This document shows positions 52,332 to 61,527 of a DNA stretch of 64,000 nucleotides, piece by piece. Positions within the stretch are counted from its first letter, which is position 1. Every line of letters begins with the position of its first letter. A program made the position numbers and the translations under genes. The notes under the pieces are model-generated. The model saw nothing but the letters and a program-made list of their open reading frames with translations. It had not been told where the DNA came from and did no database searches. The DNA is taken from contig NZ_JQEC01000004.1 in the NCBI RefSeq assembly GCF_000764185.1, positions 62,001 through 126,000 on the forward strand. Direction: 5' to 3'. The DNA is from Colwellia psychrerythraea. Its GTDB lineage: Bacteria; Pseudomonadota; Gammaproteobacteria; Enterobacterales; Alteromonadaceae.

Positions 52332-53657
52332 ATGTCCTTCTCTACACTTAAATTATCCGCGCCAATTTTAACCGCTTTAGCTGATTTAGGTTATGAAAAA
52401 CCTACCGCGATTCAAAACAAAGCCATTCCTCACGTTTTATCGGGGAGAGATATTATTGCCGCCGCGCAAACCGGCACAGGCAAAACGGCTAGTTTTGTTT
52501 TACCTTTGTTAGAGCAACTTAATAGTCGATATAAAAAAACTAACCAAAAGCTTCGTGGTAAACGTATTCGTGCACTTATCCTCGTTCCTACTCGAGAATT
52601 AGCAGTGCAGGTTGAAGCAAATGTCGTTCAGTATGCTCAGCATTTAGATATTAGCTCGATGGCAATGTATGGTGGTGTTGATGCACAAGCGCAAAAGCAA
52701 CGTTTGATTTGGGGCATAGATATTCTTGTTGCTACACCAGGAAGACTGTTAGATATGGCGCATCAAAGGGCGTTATATTTTGATGAACTAGATATGTTAG
52801 TGCTAGATGAAGCCGATAGAATGCTTGATATGGGCTTTATTGATGATATTAATAAAATCATTGAACGTTTGCCTGAACAACGTCAAAACCTATTGTTTTC
52901 TGCCACCATGTCAGAAGATGTTCGAGGATTAGCTAAAAGGACCATCCATAAACCCGTTGAGCTTAGCATTGCTGGCGATCAAGCATCTAAACCTAAAATA
53001 CAGCAATGGTTAGTTACTGTAGATAAAACGAATAAGTCGGCATTGCTGAGCCATATGATTAAAGAATTAAGCTGGCAGCAGGCACTTGTTTTTATCGAAA
53101 CTAAACATGGTGCAGCCAAACTTGTTAGTCAGCTAGAAAAACGTGGCATTACCGCAGAATGCATTCATAGTGGCAGAACACAAGATATTCGTGAAAAAAT
53201 ACTTAGCGATTTTAAGTCTGGAAACATTAAATTTTTAGTGGCAACTGGTATTGCTGCACGCGGACTTGATATTGGTGAGCTCAGTCTTGTGGTAAATTAT
53301 GATTTACCTGCACAAGTGGATGATTATATTCATCGTATCGGCCGTACTGGCCGAGCAGGCGCGACAGGGGAAGCGGTATCTTTAGTGGCTAAAGATAATT
53401 TTAGAGAGCTTTGTGCTATTGAAAGTCGTTTAGGTCATATTATTGAGCGTAAAGAGTTTAGCGAATTTCCAGTGAAAAAGGTGGTACCTGTCTCTGTTTT
53501 AAACTTTGTGCCTAAAAATGTTAAAGCTAAAAATAGTCAATCAAAAAGCACTCAAACACGCAGCTCTAAACCACGAAATTCATCACCTAGAAGTACCTCA
53601 TCTCGAAGTAACCCGGGCCAAAACCCTCGGGCCAGAAGTCCATGGTCTGCTAAATAA
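52332..53657 (+). CDS. DEAD-box RNA helicase, RhlE-like
   Basis: An ATP-dependent RNA helicase of about 441 residues. The Q motif (LGYEKPTAIQNKAIP), motif I AAQTGTGKT, PTRELAVQ, motif II VLDEADRMLDMGF, SAT, and motif VI HRIGRTGRAG are all present. The C-terminal tail is Ser/Arg/Lys-rich and low-complexity, as in RhlE-type enzymes, which act in RNA turnover or ribosome assembly. An upstream ATG at 52314 is in frame, but the homology starts at the chosen ATG (MSFSTLKLSAPILTAL). A cold-adaptation role is common for such helicases but not shown here. Confidence 0.92.
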   Translation: MSFSTLKLSAPILTALADLGYEKPTAIQNKAIPHVLSGRDIIAAAQTGTGKTASFVLPLLEQLNSRYKKTNQKLRGKRIRALILVPTRELAVQVEANVVQYAQHLDISSMAMYGGVDAQAQKQRLIWGIDILVATPGRLLDMAHQRALYFDELDMLVLDEADRMLDMGFIDDINKIIERLPEQRQNLLFSATMSEDVRGLAKRTIHKPVELSIAGDQASKPKIQQWLVTVDKTNKSALLSHMIKELSWQQALVFIETKHGAAKLVSQLEKRGITAECIHSGRTQDIREKILSDFKSGNIKFLVATGIAARGLDIGELSLVVNYDLPAQVDDYIHRIGRTGRAGATGEAVSLVAKDNFRELCAIESRLGHIIERKEFSEFPVKKVVPVSVLNFVPKNVKAKNSQSKSTQTRSSKPRNSSPRSTSSRSNPGQNPRARSPWSAK

Positions 53658-53690
53658 GACTTTAAATCGAAAGCGTATTTCAGTTAAATA

Positions 53691-53726
53691 AAAGCCGCCT
53701 CAATGCTAGTATTGAGACGGCTTTTC
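53691..53726. terminator. Bidirectional terminator
   Basis: AAAGCCG-c-CTCAAT (53691-53704) pairs with ATTGAG-a-CGGCTTT (53711-53724): 13 pairs with one internal mismatch, followed by TTTTC. It lies between the helicase gene and the convergent mscS gene. Confidence 0.82.
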
Positions 53727-53805
53727 TCTATTCTACTTTGCTATGCAAGCTGCTGTTGAACAGTGGTAAGCAGTAGTCAGTAACTTAGACTACGATAAAT
53801 ACTTG

Positions 53806-54642
53806 TTATGACTGAATCAAATGTACATCGCGTTGCGGGAACGGAATCGTAATAGCATTTTTATCAAGGGCTTTTTTGATGCCTTCATTAACTTCAAAGT
53901 AAACATCCCAGTAATGCTCAGGTAAACAATGTGGTCGAACAGCAAAGTTAACTGAGCTGTCAGCCATCTCAGATAAACCGACAAATGGCGCGGGTTCCTG
54001 CAACACTTTGTTATTGTTAACCAATACCTGCATTAATACCGCTTTGGTTTGATCAATGTCTGCGTCATAAGAAACACCAGCGCTTAAGTCGACCCGAATT
54101 TTACCTTCAACTGTATAGTTAACCACAGAGCCATTAGAGGTAGAGCCATTTGGGATGATAATGCGCTTTGATTGTGGCGAAAGCAAAATAGTATTAAAAA
54201 TTTGTACTTCCTTAACAACACCTAAATGACCTTGAGACTCAATCAAATCACCTACTTTGTAGGGCTTGAATATCATAATCAATACACCACCCGCAAAGTT
54301 GGCTAAACTGCCTTGTAATGCTAAGCCTATCGCTAAGCCAGCTGCACCGAGTACCGCAATAAATGAAGTAGTTGCTATACCAATCATAGAAGCAACAGAA
54401 ATAAACAGTAGTAATTTAAGTAACCAGGAAACTAAGCTACCCATGAAAGGTATCAAGGTTGGGTCAACCTTTGAACGCTCCATCGATGCTTGAACTAGTT
54501 TACTAATACCACTTATGATCCATAGGCCAATTAGTAAAGTAAGAATCGATAAAACGAATTTTGGCGCATAAGTTAGGCCAAGTTCATAGGCTTTCATGGT
54601 GAGGTTTTCGAGTTGTGTGATAGAGCTATCCATTGTACTCAT
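53806..54642 (-). CDS. Small-conductance mechanosensitive channel MscS
   Basis: A 278-residue MscS protein, close to the 286 residues of E. coli. Three membrane helices precede the pore-lining helix (AVLGAAGLAIGLALQGSLANFAGGVLIMIFKPY, about 93-126). The beta domain contains GDLIE, IFNTILLSPQSKRIIIPNG and the C-terminal domain ends in IPFPQRDVHL. It releases solutes during hypo-osmotic shock. Inner-membrane location is expected. Confidence 0.93.
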   Translation of the reverse strand: MSTMDSSITQLENLTMKAYELGLTYAPKFVLSILTLLIGLWIISGISKLVQASMERSKVDPTLIPFMGSLVSWLLKLLLFISVASMIGIATTSFIAVLGAAGLAIGLALQGSLANFAGGVLIMIFKPYKVGDLIESQGHLGVVKEVQIFNTILLSPQSKRIIIPNGSTSNGSVVNYTVEGKIRVDLSAGVSYDADIDQTKAVLMQVLVNNNKVLQEPAPFVGLSEMADSSVNFAVRPHCLPEHYWDVYFEVNEGIKKALDKNAITIPFPQRDVHLIQS

Positions 54643-54897
54643 TGAATTTCCTTTATTAACAATGATTAAAGTCGATTATATTTTATACTTACTAGTAAAA
54701 AATACAATCTATGCTTTTTTTAAATTGGGATATTATTTTTTATAACTTAGCTAATTCCACTTTAGTATTAGCAAAATTCATTTTTTCAATCAAAGCACGC
54801 TTATCAGCGCAGAGTCAGTTATAATGTCGGCATCTTTTGAAAGTTATTTCAAACAGCTATACATAACTATTTAAGCAACGACACTTTAGGTTTTTTA

Positions 54898-55353
54898 ATG
54901 ATTAATAATGACATCCTACGCCGCCTCAGTAATATTTTTGACTTAACGGATGAAAAAATCCGCACTATTTTTGCTTTAAGCCAATGTGAAGTTACTGAAG
55001 AGCAGTTAGCAAACTATTTCAAAGAAAAAGATGATGCTGCCTATCAAGAGATACTTGATGTAGAGCTTGCTAGTTTCTTAAATGGTTTGATTATTGATAA
55101 AAGAGGCCCAAGTGATGGTCCTGTACGCGAAACAGAGGAGCAATTAACTAATAATATGATTTTTAATAAAATTAAAATTGCTTTGTCTTTGAAAGCCGAA
55201 GAAGTGATCAGCATTCTCGAACTTGCAGATCTAAGTTTAGGTAAATATGAGTTAAGTGCTTTCTTTAGAAACGTTAACAATAAGCATTATAGAGATTGCT
55301 CAGATGACGTTTTATCAACCTTCTTAAAAGGTTTGAAAATAAAAGCTTCCTAG
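54898..55353 (+). CDS. DUF1456 protein (YehS-like)
   Basis: A 151-residue protein built of two repeats, each with NDILRRLSNIFDLTDEKIRTIFAL-like and FLNGLIIDKRGPSDG/FLKGLKI-like segments (about 2-65 and 80-150). This is the DUF1456 architecture (YehS of E. coli). Cytosolic, all-helical, function unknown. TTTTAGGTTT precedes the ATG without a strong Shine-Dalgarno. Confidence 0.88.
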   Translation: MINNDILRRLSNIFDLTDEKIRTIFALSQCEVTEEQLANYFKEKDDAAYQEILDVELASFLNGLIIDKRGPSDGPVRETEEQLTNNMIFNKIKIALSLKAEEVISILELADLSLGKYELSAFFRNVNNKHYRDCSDDVLSTFLKGLKIKAS

Positions 55354-55397
55354 CTTTATTTAAACAGTCATTAAACTGTCACTTTTGTTTCATATTA

Positions 55398-55467
55398 CTT
55401 TCATCTATCTCCCTTACATTGCCAATTAACGTTAACAATTAGCAATGCAAGGGAGATAGTATGAAAG
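55398..55467 (+). promoter_or_regulatory. Long hairpin burying the ribosome site and start codon of the DUF3545 gene
   Basis: CTATCTCCCTTACATTGC (55405-55422) pairs with GCAATGCAAGGGAGATAG (55442-55459) with one mismatch. After a bulged T, CTTTCAT (55398-55404) pairs with ATGAAAG (55461-55467). The stem of 24 pairs includes the AAGGGAG ribosome site and the ATG itself. Its loop contains a TTAACGTTAA palindrome. If transcribed, it should shut off translation unless melted or processed. It might instead be a DNA operator. Confidence 0.65.
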
Positions 55468-55643
55468 ATAACTACTGGCAGGAAAGTGAAATATTAGATG
55501 ATGTCGACGAGCAAGAAACAGCTGATCGAAGTAGTAGGTCTAAAGGTAAAGTACGCAAACGCAAGTGGCGCGAAATTGAAGCAATAAAAGAGCAGCGACG
55601 TTTACGCAGAAGTTTAGCTGATTTCGAGCAGTATTCGTATTAA
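55461..55643 (+). CDS. DUF3545 small protein
   Basis: A 60-residue charged protein: acidic N-terminus (ESEILDDVDEQETADRS), then a basic helix (KGKVRKRKWREIEAIKEQRRLRRSLADFEQY). This matches the DUF3545 family of marine gammaproteobacteria; function unknown. The basic helix could bind nucleic acid. AAGGGAGA lies five bases before the ATG but is buried in a long inverted repeat. Confidence 0.82.
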   Translation: MKDNYWQESEILDDVDEQETADRSSRSKGKVRKRKWREIEAIKEQRRLRRSLADFEQYSY

Positions 55644-55811
55644 CTAATGTTGACACTGATATCGACATTGCGGGATTTCGGTTTTTTATTCATTAATACA
55701 ACCACATTGCTGATAATCTACCCGCTTTAAGTCATGTAAAGATACACTTGAGCTACATTACGGTGTGACCCTAATAATTGTTGTTTAATGTCATGTTTTA
55801 TTGATAATAGT

Positions 55812-55838
55812 TAAAGCACCATCTATTGATGATGCTTT
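55812..55838. terminator. Terminator of the M14 peptidase gene
   Basis: AAAGCA-c-CATC (55813-55823) faces GATG-a-TGCTTT (55828-55838), ten pairs with one mismatch around a TATT loop. It lies 20 bases beyond the stop of the minus-strand peptidase. Confidence 0.5.
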
Positions 55839-55857
55839 AAATTGTGCAGTTTTATCA

Positions 55858-58749
55858 CTAAAGCTTAATTACAGTGGTCGCGCCTAAGCCTGGACCGTAA
55901 ACAATTGCATTGAGTAGTAAACGGGCAGTACCTTTAGTTGCTCCGCGAAAATTAGGCTTATTGGCAAACATAATAATTTGCCCATTCCCTTTTGGCTCTT
56001 GCGTTAAATAAGCTGCATTGGCAAGTCGCTGCGAAGCTTCAGGCCAAATTAAACCACTCATACGAATATATAAATCATTACCTTTGGGGGTCGTGCTCCA
56101 ACCAATTTGTTGGGCTTTAGCTTTTTTGTTTTTAGTTAATACACCATAACGAACCACGGCATTTGCGCCATCTTTCGCCATAAATAGTGGAGCATTACTG
56201 GTTAATATAGGTAACTGTTTCTGTACACCAAAAGTTAACCAATGTTTTTGGTCAGTTCTTGAGGCTACCATAGCCCCTGAAGGCATGAAGTTTTTACTCC
56301 AATCATCCCAAGCTGTCAATTGCTCTTCTTCCATAGGTTTTAACGCTTCGTTATCACTCCATGGAAACCATAAATCAGTGGCAACTTTATGAGCATTTAT
56401 CTTATTGTTATTGGTAATGGTTTTTTGTTGCGCTAACCATTCTCTATATAAGGCGGTGTTATAGTCAGCAGCGTGTTCAAAAGTATCACTTAACAATTTA
56501 ACTTGTGAAAAGTCTTCTTCATTGGCTAGTTGTTTGGCTGAATTACCATTAACGATTAATGAACCGCCATTTTTGACCCAATTCTCAAGTAATGAAATAT
56601 TCGATTTTGATAATGTACCGTAATAACGACTTGGTACTACAATGACGTTGTATTGGCGCAAATCCATGTCATTGAGTAGTTCATGACTTAAATGGGAATG
56701 ACGAACGCCTAGTTGTGTATCGATCATGTGCCAAATAGAGCCTAAATCCTCAACATTAATACCATTTTGCGATAGTAGTGCTATTTGTGGTTGTTCGAGT
56801 AGCTTAAAATATTCGCCGCCAATATCAGGTAAATCACTTTCTCCTAAGCCTTGGTTGATCGCTTTAACTTGCACGCCGGTATCTTGAGCTGCTTGTTTAA
56901 TTAGCGTCAGTAGTGATTTTTCTTCTAAGGTATTGTCGTATAAATACACCACAATTGAACCACGATTAAAGCTGTGTTTATTAAACAAACCTTGTTTGTC
57001 TAATATTCTCACTTTAACATTTTGTTCCATTAAACGAGCGGCATAACCTACTGAAGCATCACTGGCACCATCAACAATGTAAGCGATAGCATTATCAATA
57101 TTTTTGATATCCCCTGAAGCGGGCTTTACAAAGGCGACTAAATTTTTTGTCATGTGTTGAGGTACTTCTAGCGCCGCTAAGCCGTACATCATGCTTAGGT
57201 TCCAGGCGGTAGAGTCATACATTATCGAGCTTCCATCACGTAAGGTTTTTTGTCGTTCTTCTAGCAGCACCTTGTCACTAATTTTGGCGTCAAATTCTAA
57301 AATAGCTGAAATAAGTGGTGCTTCATATTGACGGTTTTGAATAATAATTGAGCCTTTGGGGACTTTAGCCTCTTCAATTGTTTGCCCTAAATGGTTAACA
57401 GCGTCATCAACGGTTTGTGCTTTCGATGTTTGCTGGTATTCAATACCTTGTAAGTCTAATAAATATAAAAAGTCATTTAATCTGCTGGTATTATCAGTCG
57501 GTAAAATAACAAAACTTTTATTGGCGTATTTGCCTTTGCTTGCGACATGCGACATACGATTTTTTACAAAATCATTAAAAATATCCCTACTATGCCTTTG
57601 TAATGATTTTAAGTTAGCGATAGCACTGACAAATTGATGATCAACGGACTCTTTATAGGTGCGAATGTTACCATTTTGCGTTTTAATACCATCTTCAGCC
57701 GTTCTTGCTTGTTCATATAAAATATTAATAGAGCCACGATACTCAGAATAATTGGAATAACCAGGGTATAAATTTTCAAACCATTCGCCTGTGTAATATG
57801 GCCATTGTTTTTGGTCATAAACACCAGCTTGCTCTTGTGCAAATATATTACCCCAACGTTTTAAGCTCGCTGGAATGTTACTATTAATAGGCTCTCGTGC
57901 GGGACCAAAAAGGTAGGTGTCATGTGCACCCATTTCATGGCCATCAATCATCAGTAACGGGTACCATTGATTAATTGCTTCTATTCGGCCTCGAGATTCC
58001 GGGTTTACCGCAAAATAAAAATCACGATTTAAATCATATAGGTAATGATTACCACGACCGAAGGGCCATTCACCACTGTGTAGCAATGATTGACTATCTA
58101 CATTTGGCGCTGCACCTCGGTGCTCTTGCATGCTTTTAGTAAAACGTGCTCTACCATCAGGATTCATCATCGGATCAACCAAAATGACTAAGTCATCTAA
58201 CAATGAGGTAACATCAGCATCTTCTGAGGCGAGTAAATGATATATGAGTGCTAGTGAACTGTCGGCGCCAGAAGACTCGTTGCCATGAATGCTATACGCC
58301 ATCCAAGCGGTGGCCGGTGTTTCATTAATCAGTGATTTAATTTTATTGGCGTTAAGTGATTTAGGTCGACTTAGTTGCGCAATATTATTTTTTATTTTAT
58401 CTAAATTATTGAGGTTTTTTGCCGAGCTTATTACTAAGTAATTTAATGCTCGCCCTTCATAAGTGCGAGCATACTCAACAATATTGGCTTTGTTACTTTC
58501 ACGGGCCCATTTATTTACTAAAGCATTTATTTGTTCAGGGGTTGCGGTTTTATGGCCGACCTCAAAACCAAGTACTGATTTTGGTGTGCTTATTTGGCTG
58601 TTATAATTACCCATTAATAAACTTGGGTAATTAAGGTTCTTGTTGGCGGTTGGTTTCATCAACACAGTTGCAAAAGTAGTAATTGATAACAGTGAGAGGG
58701 ATGCACATAACACCCCTGAGAGTAACTTATTAAATGGTGAACTCTTCAT
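55858..58749 (-). CDS. Exported M14-family zinc carboxypeptidase
   Basis: About 963 residues from the chosen ATG. The signal peptide is KLLSGVLCASLSLLSITTFA. The peptidase M14 domain shows H155-GN-E158 (YSIHGNESSGADSS) as zinc ligands, DPMMNPDGRARF, and MIDGHEMGAHDTYLFGP with the third zinc His. The long C-terminal part has a glutamine-amidotransferase-like region (QYNVIVVPSRYYGTL, NGGSLIVNGNSAKQL). I chose the ATG at 58749 since AAGGA lies five bases upstream; two other ATGs occur at 58755 and 58803. It is probably a periplasmic peptide-degrading enzyme. Confidence 0.88.
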   Translation of the reverse strand: MKSSPFNKLLSGVLCASLSLLSITTFATVLMKPTANKNLNYPSLLMGNYNSQISTPKSVLGFEVGHKTATPEQINALVNKWARESNKANIVEYARTYEGRALNYLVISSAKNLNNLDKIKNNIAQLSRPKSLNANKIKSLINETPATAWMAYSIHGNESSGADSSLALIYHLLASEDADVTSLLDDLVILVDPMMNPDGRARFTKSMQEHRGAAPNVDSQSLLHSGEWPFGRGNHYLYDLNRDFYFAVNPESRGRIEAINQWYPLLMIDGHEMGAHDTYLFGPAREPINSNIPASLKRWGNIFAQEQAGVYDQKQWPYYTGEWFENLYPGYSNYSEYRGSINILYEQARTAEDGIKTQNGNIRTYKESVDHQFVSAIANLKSLQRHSRDIFNDFVKNRMSHVASKGKYANKSFVILPTDNTSRLNDFLYLLDLQGIEYQQTSKAQTVDDAVNHLGQTIEEAKVPKGSIIIQNRQYEAPLISAILEFDAKISDKVLLEERQKTLRDGSSIMYDSTAWNLSMMYGLAALEVPQHMTKNLVAFVKPASGDIKNIDNAIAYIVDGASDASVGYAARLMEQNVKVRILDKQGLFNKHSFNRGSIVVYLYDNTLEEKSLLTLIKQAAQDTGVQVKAINQGLGESDLPDIGGEYFKLLEQPQIALLSQNGINVEDLGSIWHMIDTQLGVRHSHLSHELLNDMDLRQYNVIVVPSRYYGTLSKSNISLLENWVKNGGSLIVNGNSAKQLANEEDFSQVKLLSDTFEHAADYNTALYREWLAQQKTITNNNKINAHKVATDLWFPWSDNEALKPMEEEQLTAWDDWSKNFMPSGAMVASRTDQKHWLTFGVQKQLPILTSNAPLFMAKDGANAVVRYGVLTKNKKAKAQQIGWSTTPKGNDLYIRMSGLIWPEASQRLANAAYLTQEPKGNGQIIMFANKPNFRGATKGTARLLLNAIVYGPGLGATTVIKL

Positions 58750-59097
58750 AATCATCCTTTTTATCGTTATTTTTCTGCAACCACTATAACCAGAAATGAA
58801 CAAATGTCATCTAGGTTGTTCACTGCATCTTTATTGACGTAATATTGGTTAAATGTTACTGGCTCAATTTTGCTTTTTATCTAATAAAGTGAATCATTTA
58901 TTAAACGACTATTCAGCTTCTTTTTAAAACCCCCCATCCTTAGTTACGTTTTTCTTTATTTCGGAAGGTGTAAGGCAATGTTATCATTGCGTTAGAATAT
59001 GATACAAATTGATACATTAGCTTAATTTGTGTTACGTCTATTTTTTCAATGCTTAGTTAGTATTACGGTAACAAACAAAGACGTTCACAGGGAATTT
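58750..59097. other. Divergent promoter region with 10-bp direct repeat
   Basis: TGATACAAAT (59000-59009) and TGATACATTA (59010-59019) are exact 10-base-spaced direct repeats about 80-100 bases before the MipA/OmpV-like gene. This is the layout of OmpR-family response-regulator sites. The response regulator encoded at 60740-61480 is the natural candidate. No other gene or repeat is seen in these 348 bases. Confidence 0.45.
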
Positions 59098-60207
59098 ATG
59101 AAAAATATAATTAAAACAGCCGTAGTCAGCTTAGTTGCCAGCAGTGTTATGCTAACTTCATTTACCGCTAGCGCAAATGAAAAGAGTGAAGAGAAAAAAG
59201 TTATAACAACAGAGCAAGTTGATACTAAGAGTAGTGATAGCAATCAAGAACAAAATGCTAAAAATCAGGTTGCAGACAATAGTGAAAATTCAGTTACATC
59301 AGCGGTAAAAGAGGATAATCAAGCAGTAGCTAAAGAAGCCATGCAAGAAACCTCAAAAGACACAGTGGCAGATAAAGAGAGTCATGACGGTGATGACAGC
59401 TCATTTTGCTTCGGCGATTGTGATGATGAAAAACATCAATCACATAGTTGTGATGATGACGATGATGATTGTGAAACTATTCATCGCTTTTTTGAAAACC
59501 GTCGCGATGGTTTTTATGTTGATGTCAGTGCCATAAGCAGTGTTGGTGATGATTATGCCTATGCGGCTAATGTTGATACCGAATCAGAATTTGATGTTGC
59601 CATTAGTTACCGAGTCCAGTTATTGGGCTTATTTATGGAATCACCAGGCATTAGCACTCGCCGAATTCAAGGCATGTATTCAATGCCGGCTTGGGGAGTA
59701 AATTTTTATAATAGTGAAGATTATTCTTTTGATTTATTTTACCAATACAGTACTCGAGGCATTGAAGGTTTAGAAGGTATTCAAACCCGTAATGAAGATG
59801 AACGTGCAGGCCTTAGAATGACAGGCTTTTATGAAAACTCTCAACTGCAAATGATATATTCACCAGTAAGTCGTAATGGCGAAGGCAGTGATGGCATCGA
59901 AGCTTCTATTTCATACAGTTATAATTTGCAGTATAGAAATACAAATTTCTATACTAATTTAGGTGTTCAGTATCGCTCAAAAGAAGTAACTCCTTATGGT
60001 GTACAAACCTGGGTTGAAGATGATTTATCAACCTCTGCGGGTATTAGTTACTCGGCTGAACTCGGGGTAGAATACCCATTAACTACAGATTGGGTGATAG
60101 GCAGTTATGTTGGTTATAACGCATTGTCTGATCGTAGTATAGCTGCACGCCAAGATACTGTGGAAGATGGTTACCGTGCAGGCCTACTACTAACGTTTGT
60201 TTTTTAG
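59098..60207 (+). CDS. MipA/OmpV-family outer-membrane protein with acidic insert
   Basis: A protein of about 369 residues. A signal peptide (to SFTASANE) is followed by about 80 residues of Glu/Lys/Ser/Gln-rich linker and a striking Cys/His/Asp cluster (SSFCFGDCDDEKHQSHSCDDDDDDCETIH). The rest is a beta-barrel resembling MipA/OmpV (GFYVDVSAISSVGDDYAY to YRAGLLLTFVF with terminal Phe). The acidic cluster may bind metal. A longer frame from 59029 would hide the signal peptide. It is the first gene of a cluster with DUF3019 and a two-component system. Confidence 0.82.
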   Translation: MKNIIKTAVVSLVASSVMLTSFTASANEKSEEKKVITTEQVDTKSSDSNQEQNAKNQVADNSENSVTSAVKEDNQAVAKEAMQETSKDTVADKESHDGDDSSFCFGDCDDEKHQSHSCDDDDDDCETIHRFFENRRDGFYVDVSAISSVGDDYAYAANVDTESEFDVAISYRVQLLGLFMESPGISTRRIQGMYSMPAWGVNFYNSEDYSFDLFYQYSTRGIEGLEGIQTRNEDERAGLRMTGFYENSQLQMIYSPVSRNGEGSDGIEASISYSYNLQYRNTNFYTNLGVQYRSKEVTPYGVQTWVEDDLSTSAGISYSAELGVEYPLTTDWVIGSYVGYNALSDRSIAARQDTVEDGYRAGLLLTFVF

Positions 60208-60219
60208 AGGACCATATAT

Positions 60220-60651
60220 ATGCTCTCTATAAAAATGAAAAAGCGGCTACAACGGCTGCTATTACAAATAAAAACCACCAGCTTATTGATGTTATTACTC
60301 GTAATAAGCTCGGTGGCAAATGCCACTGATATTCAAGCGAGTATGCAGGTAAGTCCTGAGCAATGTGTGGCAATGCGCCAAGGTCAGGCTTGTTATGTTT
60401 CAGTACAGTTAACTTGGCAAGTTTCAACGCCTGGGAATTATTGTTTATATACAGCGGGTACTGCTAAGGCACTGAATTGCTGGGAAAATACCACTACGGG
60501 TGAATTGAAGAAATCATTTGATAGTAAGGTCAATTTAGAGTTTTCATTAAGGCGACAAAATGAAAGTTTATCGGTAGCTACCGCCGTAGTCAAAATGGCA
60601 TGGGTACATAAGAAAAAAGGTCAGCCAAGAAAGTCATGGCGTATTTTCTAA
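60220..60651 (+). CDS. DUF3019 exported protein
   Basis: A 143-residue protein with a signal peptide (KTTSLLMLLLVISSVANA). The mature part has QVSPEQCVAMRQGQACYVSVQLTW and GNYCLYTAG...LNCW, four Cys residues suggesting two disulfides, and ends in a basic KKKGQPRKSWRIF. It matches DUF3019. GAGGA lies seven bases before the ATG, 12 bases after the barrel gene. It may be a small periplasmic partner of the MipA-like protein or of the sensor kinase. Confidence 0.82.
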   Translation: MLSIKMKKRLQRLLLQIKTTSLLMLLLVISSVANATDIQASMQVSPEQCVAMRQGQACYVSVQLTWQVSTPGNYCLYTAGTAKALNCWENTTTGELKKSFDSKVNLEFSLRRQNESLSVATAVVKMAWVHKKKGQPRKSWRIF

Positions 60652-60739
60652 TTACAGAATGAAAGCTGAATTAATTGTCTAATGAACCATTTTAATTTAG
60701 CTAAAAAAATAGCTGAAACAAGCAAAGGGAAGAGAGTAG

Positions 60740-61480
60740 ATGGTAACGCAAACCGGCTCGCATATTTTATTAGTGGAAGATGATATCGATCTTGCTGAAT
60801 GGATAGCGGACTATTTAACTGCACGTGATTTTAATGTAACAACATGCCATCGAGGCGATGAGGCCGTAGATCTTATTGGTTCACTTAATCCTGACATTGT
60901 TTTACTCGATGGTATGTTACCAGGGTTGGATGGACTTGATGTTTGTAAAGCAGTGCGAGCAAGCTTTACTAACCCCATCATTATGATCACTGCACGTGAT
61001 GAAGAAATTGATGAAGTGTTAGGTCTAGAGATGGGAGCAGATGACTATATCACTAAGCCCGTTCGGGCAAGAGTCTTGCTTGCTCGGATTCGAGGTTTAC
61101 TTCGCCGTGAAGAAAAATCTCGCTTTGAAAGTAGCTCAAATCAACTCAATGTTGATGCACTTGAGTCTAATGGTTTGCTTAAATTTAATGGTTTAGTAAT
61201 AAGTGAGCAGGCCAGAAGTGTCATGCTTGATGGTCAGTTAATCAAAGTATCTTCTAATGAGTTTGATGTTTTGTGGTTTCTTGCCTGTAAAGCCGGACAA
61301 GTGGTGTCGCGAAAAGAATTGGTCAGCCATTTCCGTGGCTTTGACTATGATGGTTTTGACCGATCAATTGACCTACGCATATCAAGGTTACGTAAAAAAC
61401 TTAAAGATGACTCATCAGAGCCTTTTCGTATTAAAACCATTTGGGGTAAAGGTTACTTATTTGCCAATGATGTTTGGTAG
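60740..61480 (+). CDS. OmpR-family response regulator
   Basis: A 246-residue response regulator. The receiver has the acidic pair in LLVEDDID (13-15), phospho-acceptor D57 (IVLLDGMLPG), MITARDEE and the conserved Lys in ITKPVRARVL. The winged helix (about 150-244) contains LIKVSSNEFDVLWFLACKAGQVVSRKEL and RSIDLRISRLRKKL. It is followed 47 bases later by its sensor kinase. The direct repeat at 59000-59019 is its likely target. Confidence 0.93.
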   Translation: MVTQTGSHILLVEDDIDLAEWIADYLTARDFNVTTCHRGDEAVDLIGSLNPDIVLLDGMLPGLDGLDVCKAVRASFTNPIIMITARDEEIDEVLGLEMGADDYITKPVRARVLLARIRGLLRREEKSRFESSSNQLNVDALESNGLLKFNGLVISEQARSVMLDGQLIKVSSNEFDVLWFLACKAGQVVSRKELVSHFRGFDYDGFDRSIDLRISRLRKKLKDDSSEPFRIKTIWGKGYLFANDVW

Positions 61481-61527
61481 TTAGCGATACATGTTTTATT
61501 TTATGAACTTTTCAGGGTTAACTATTT

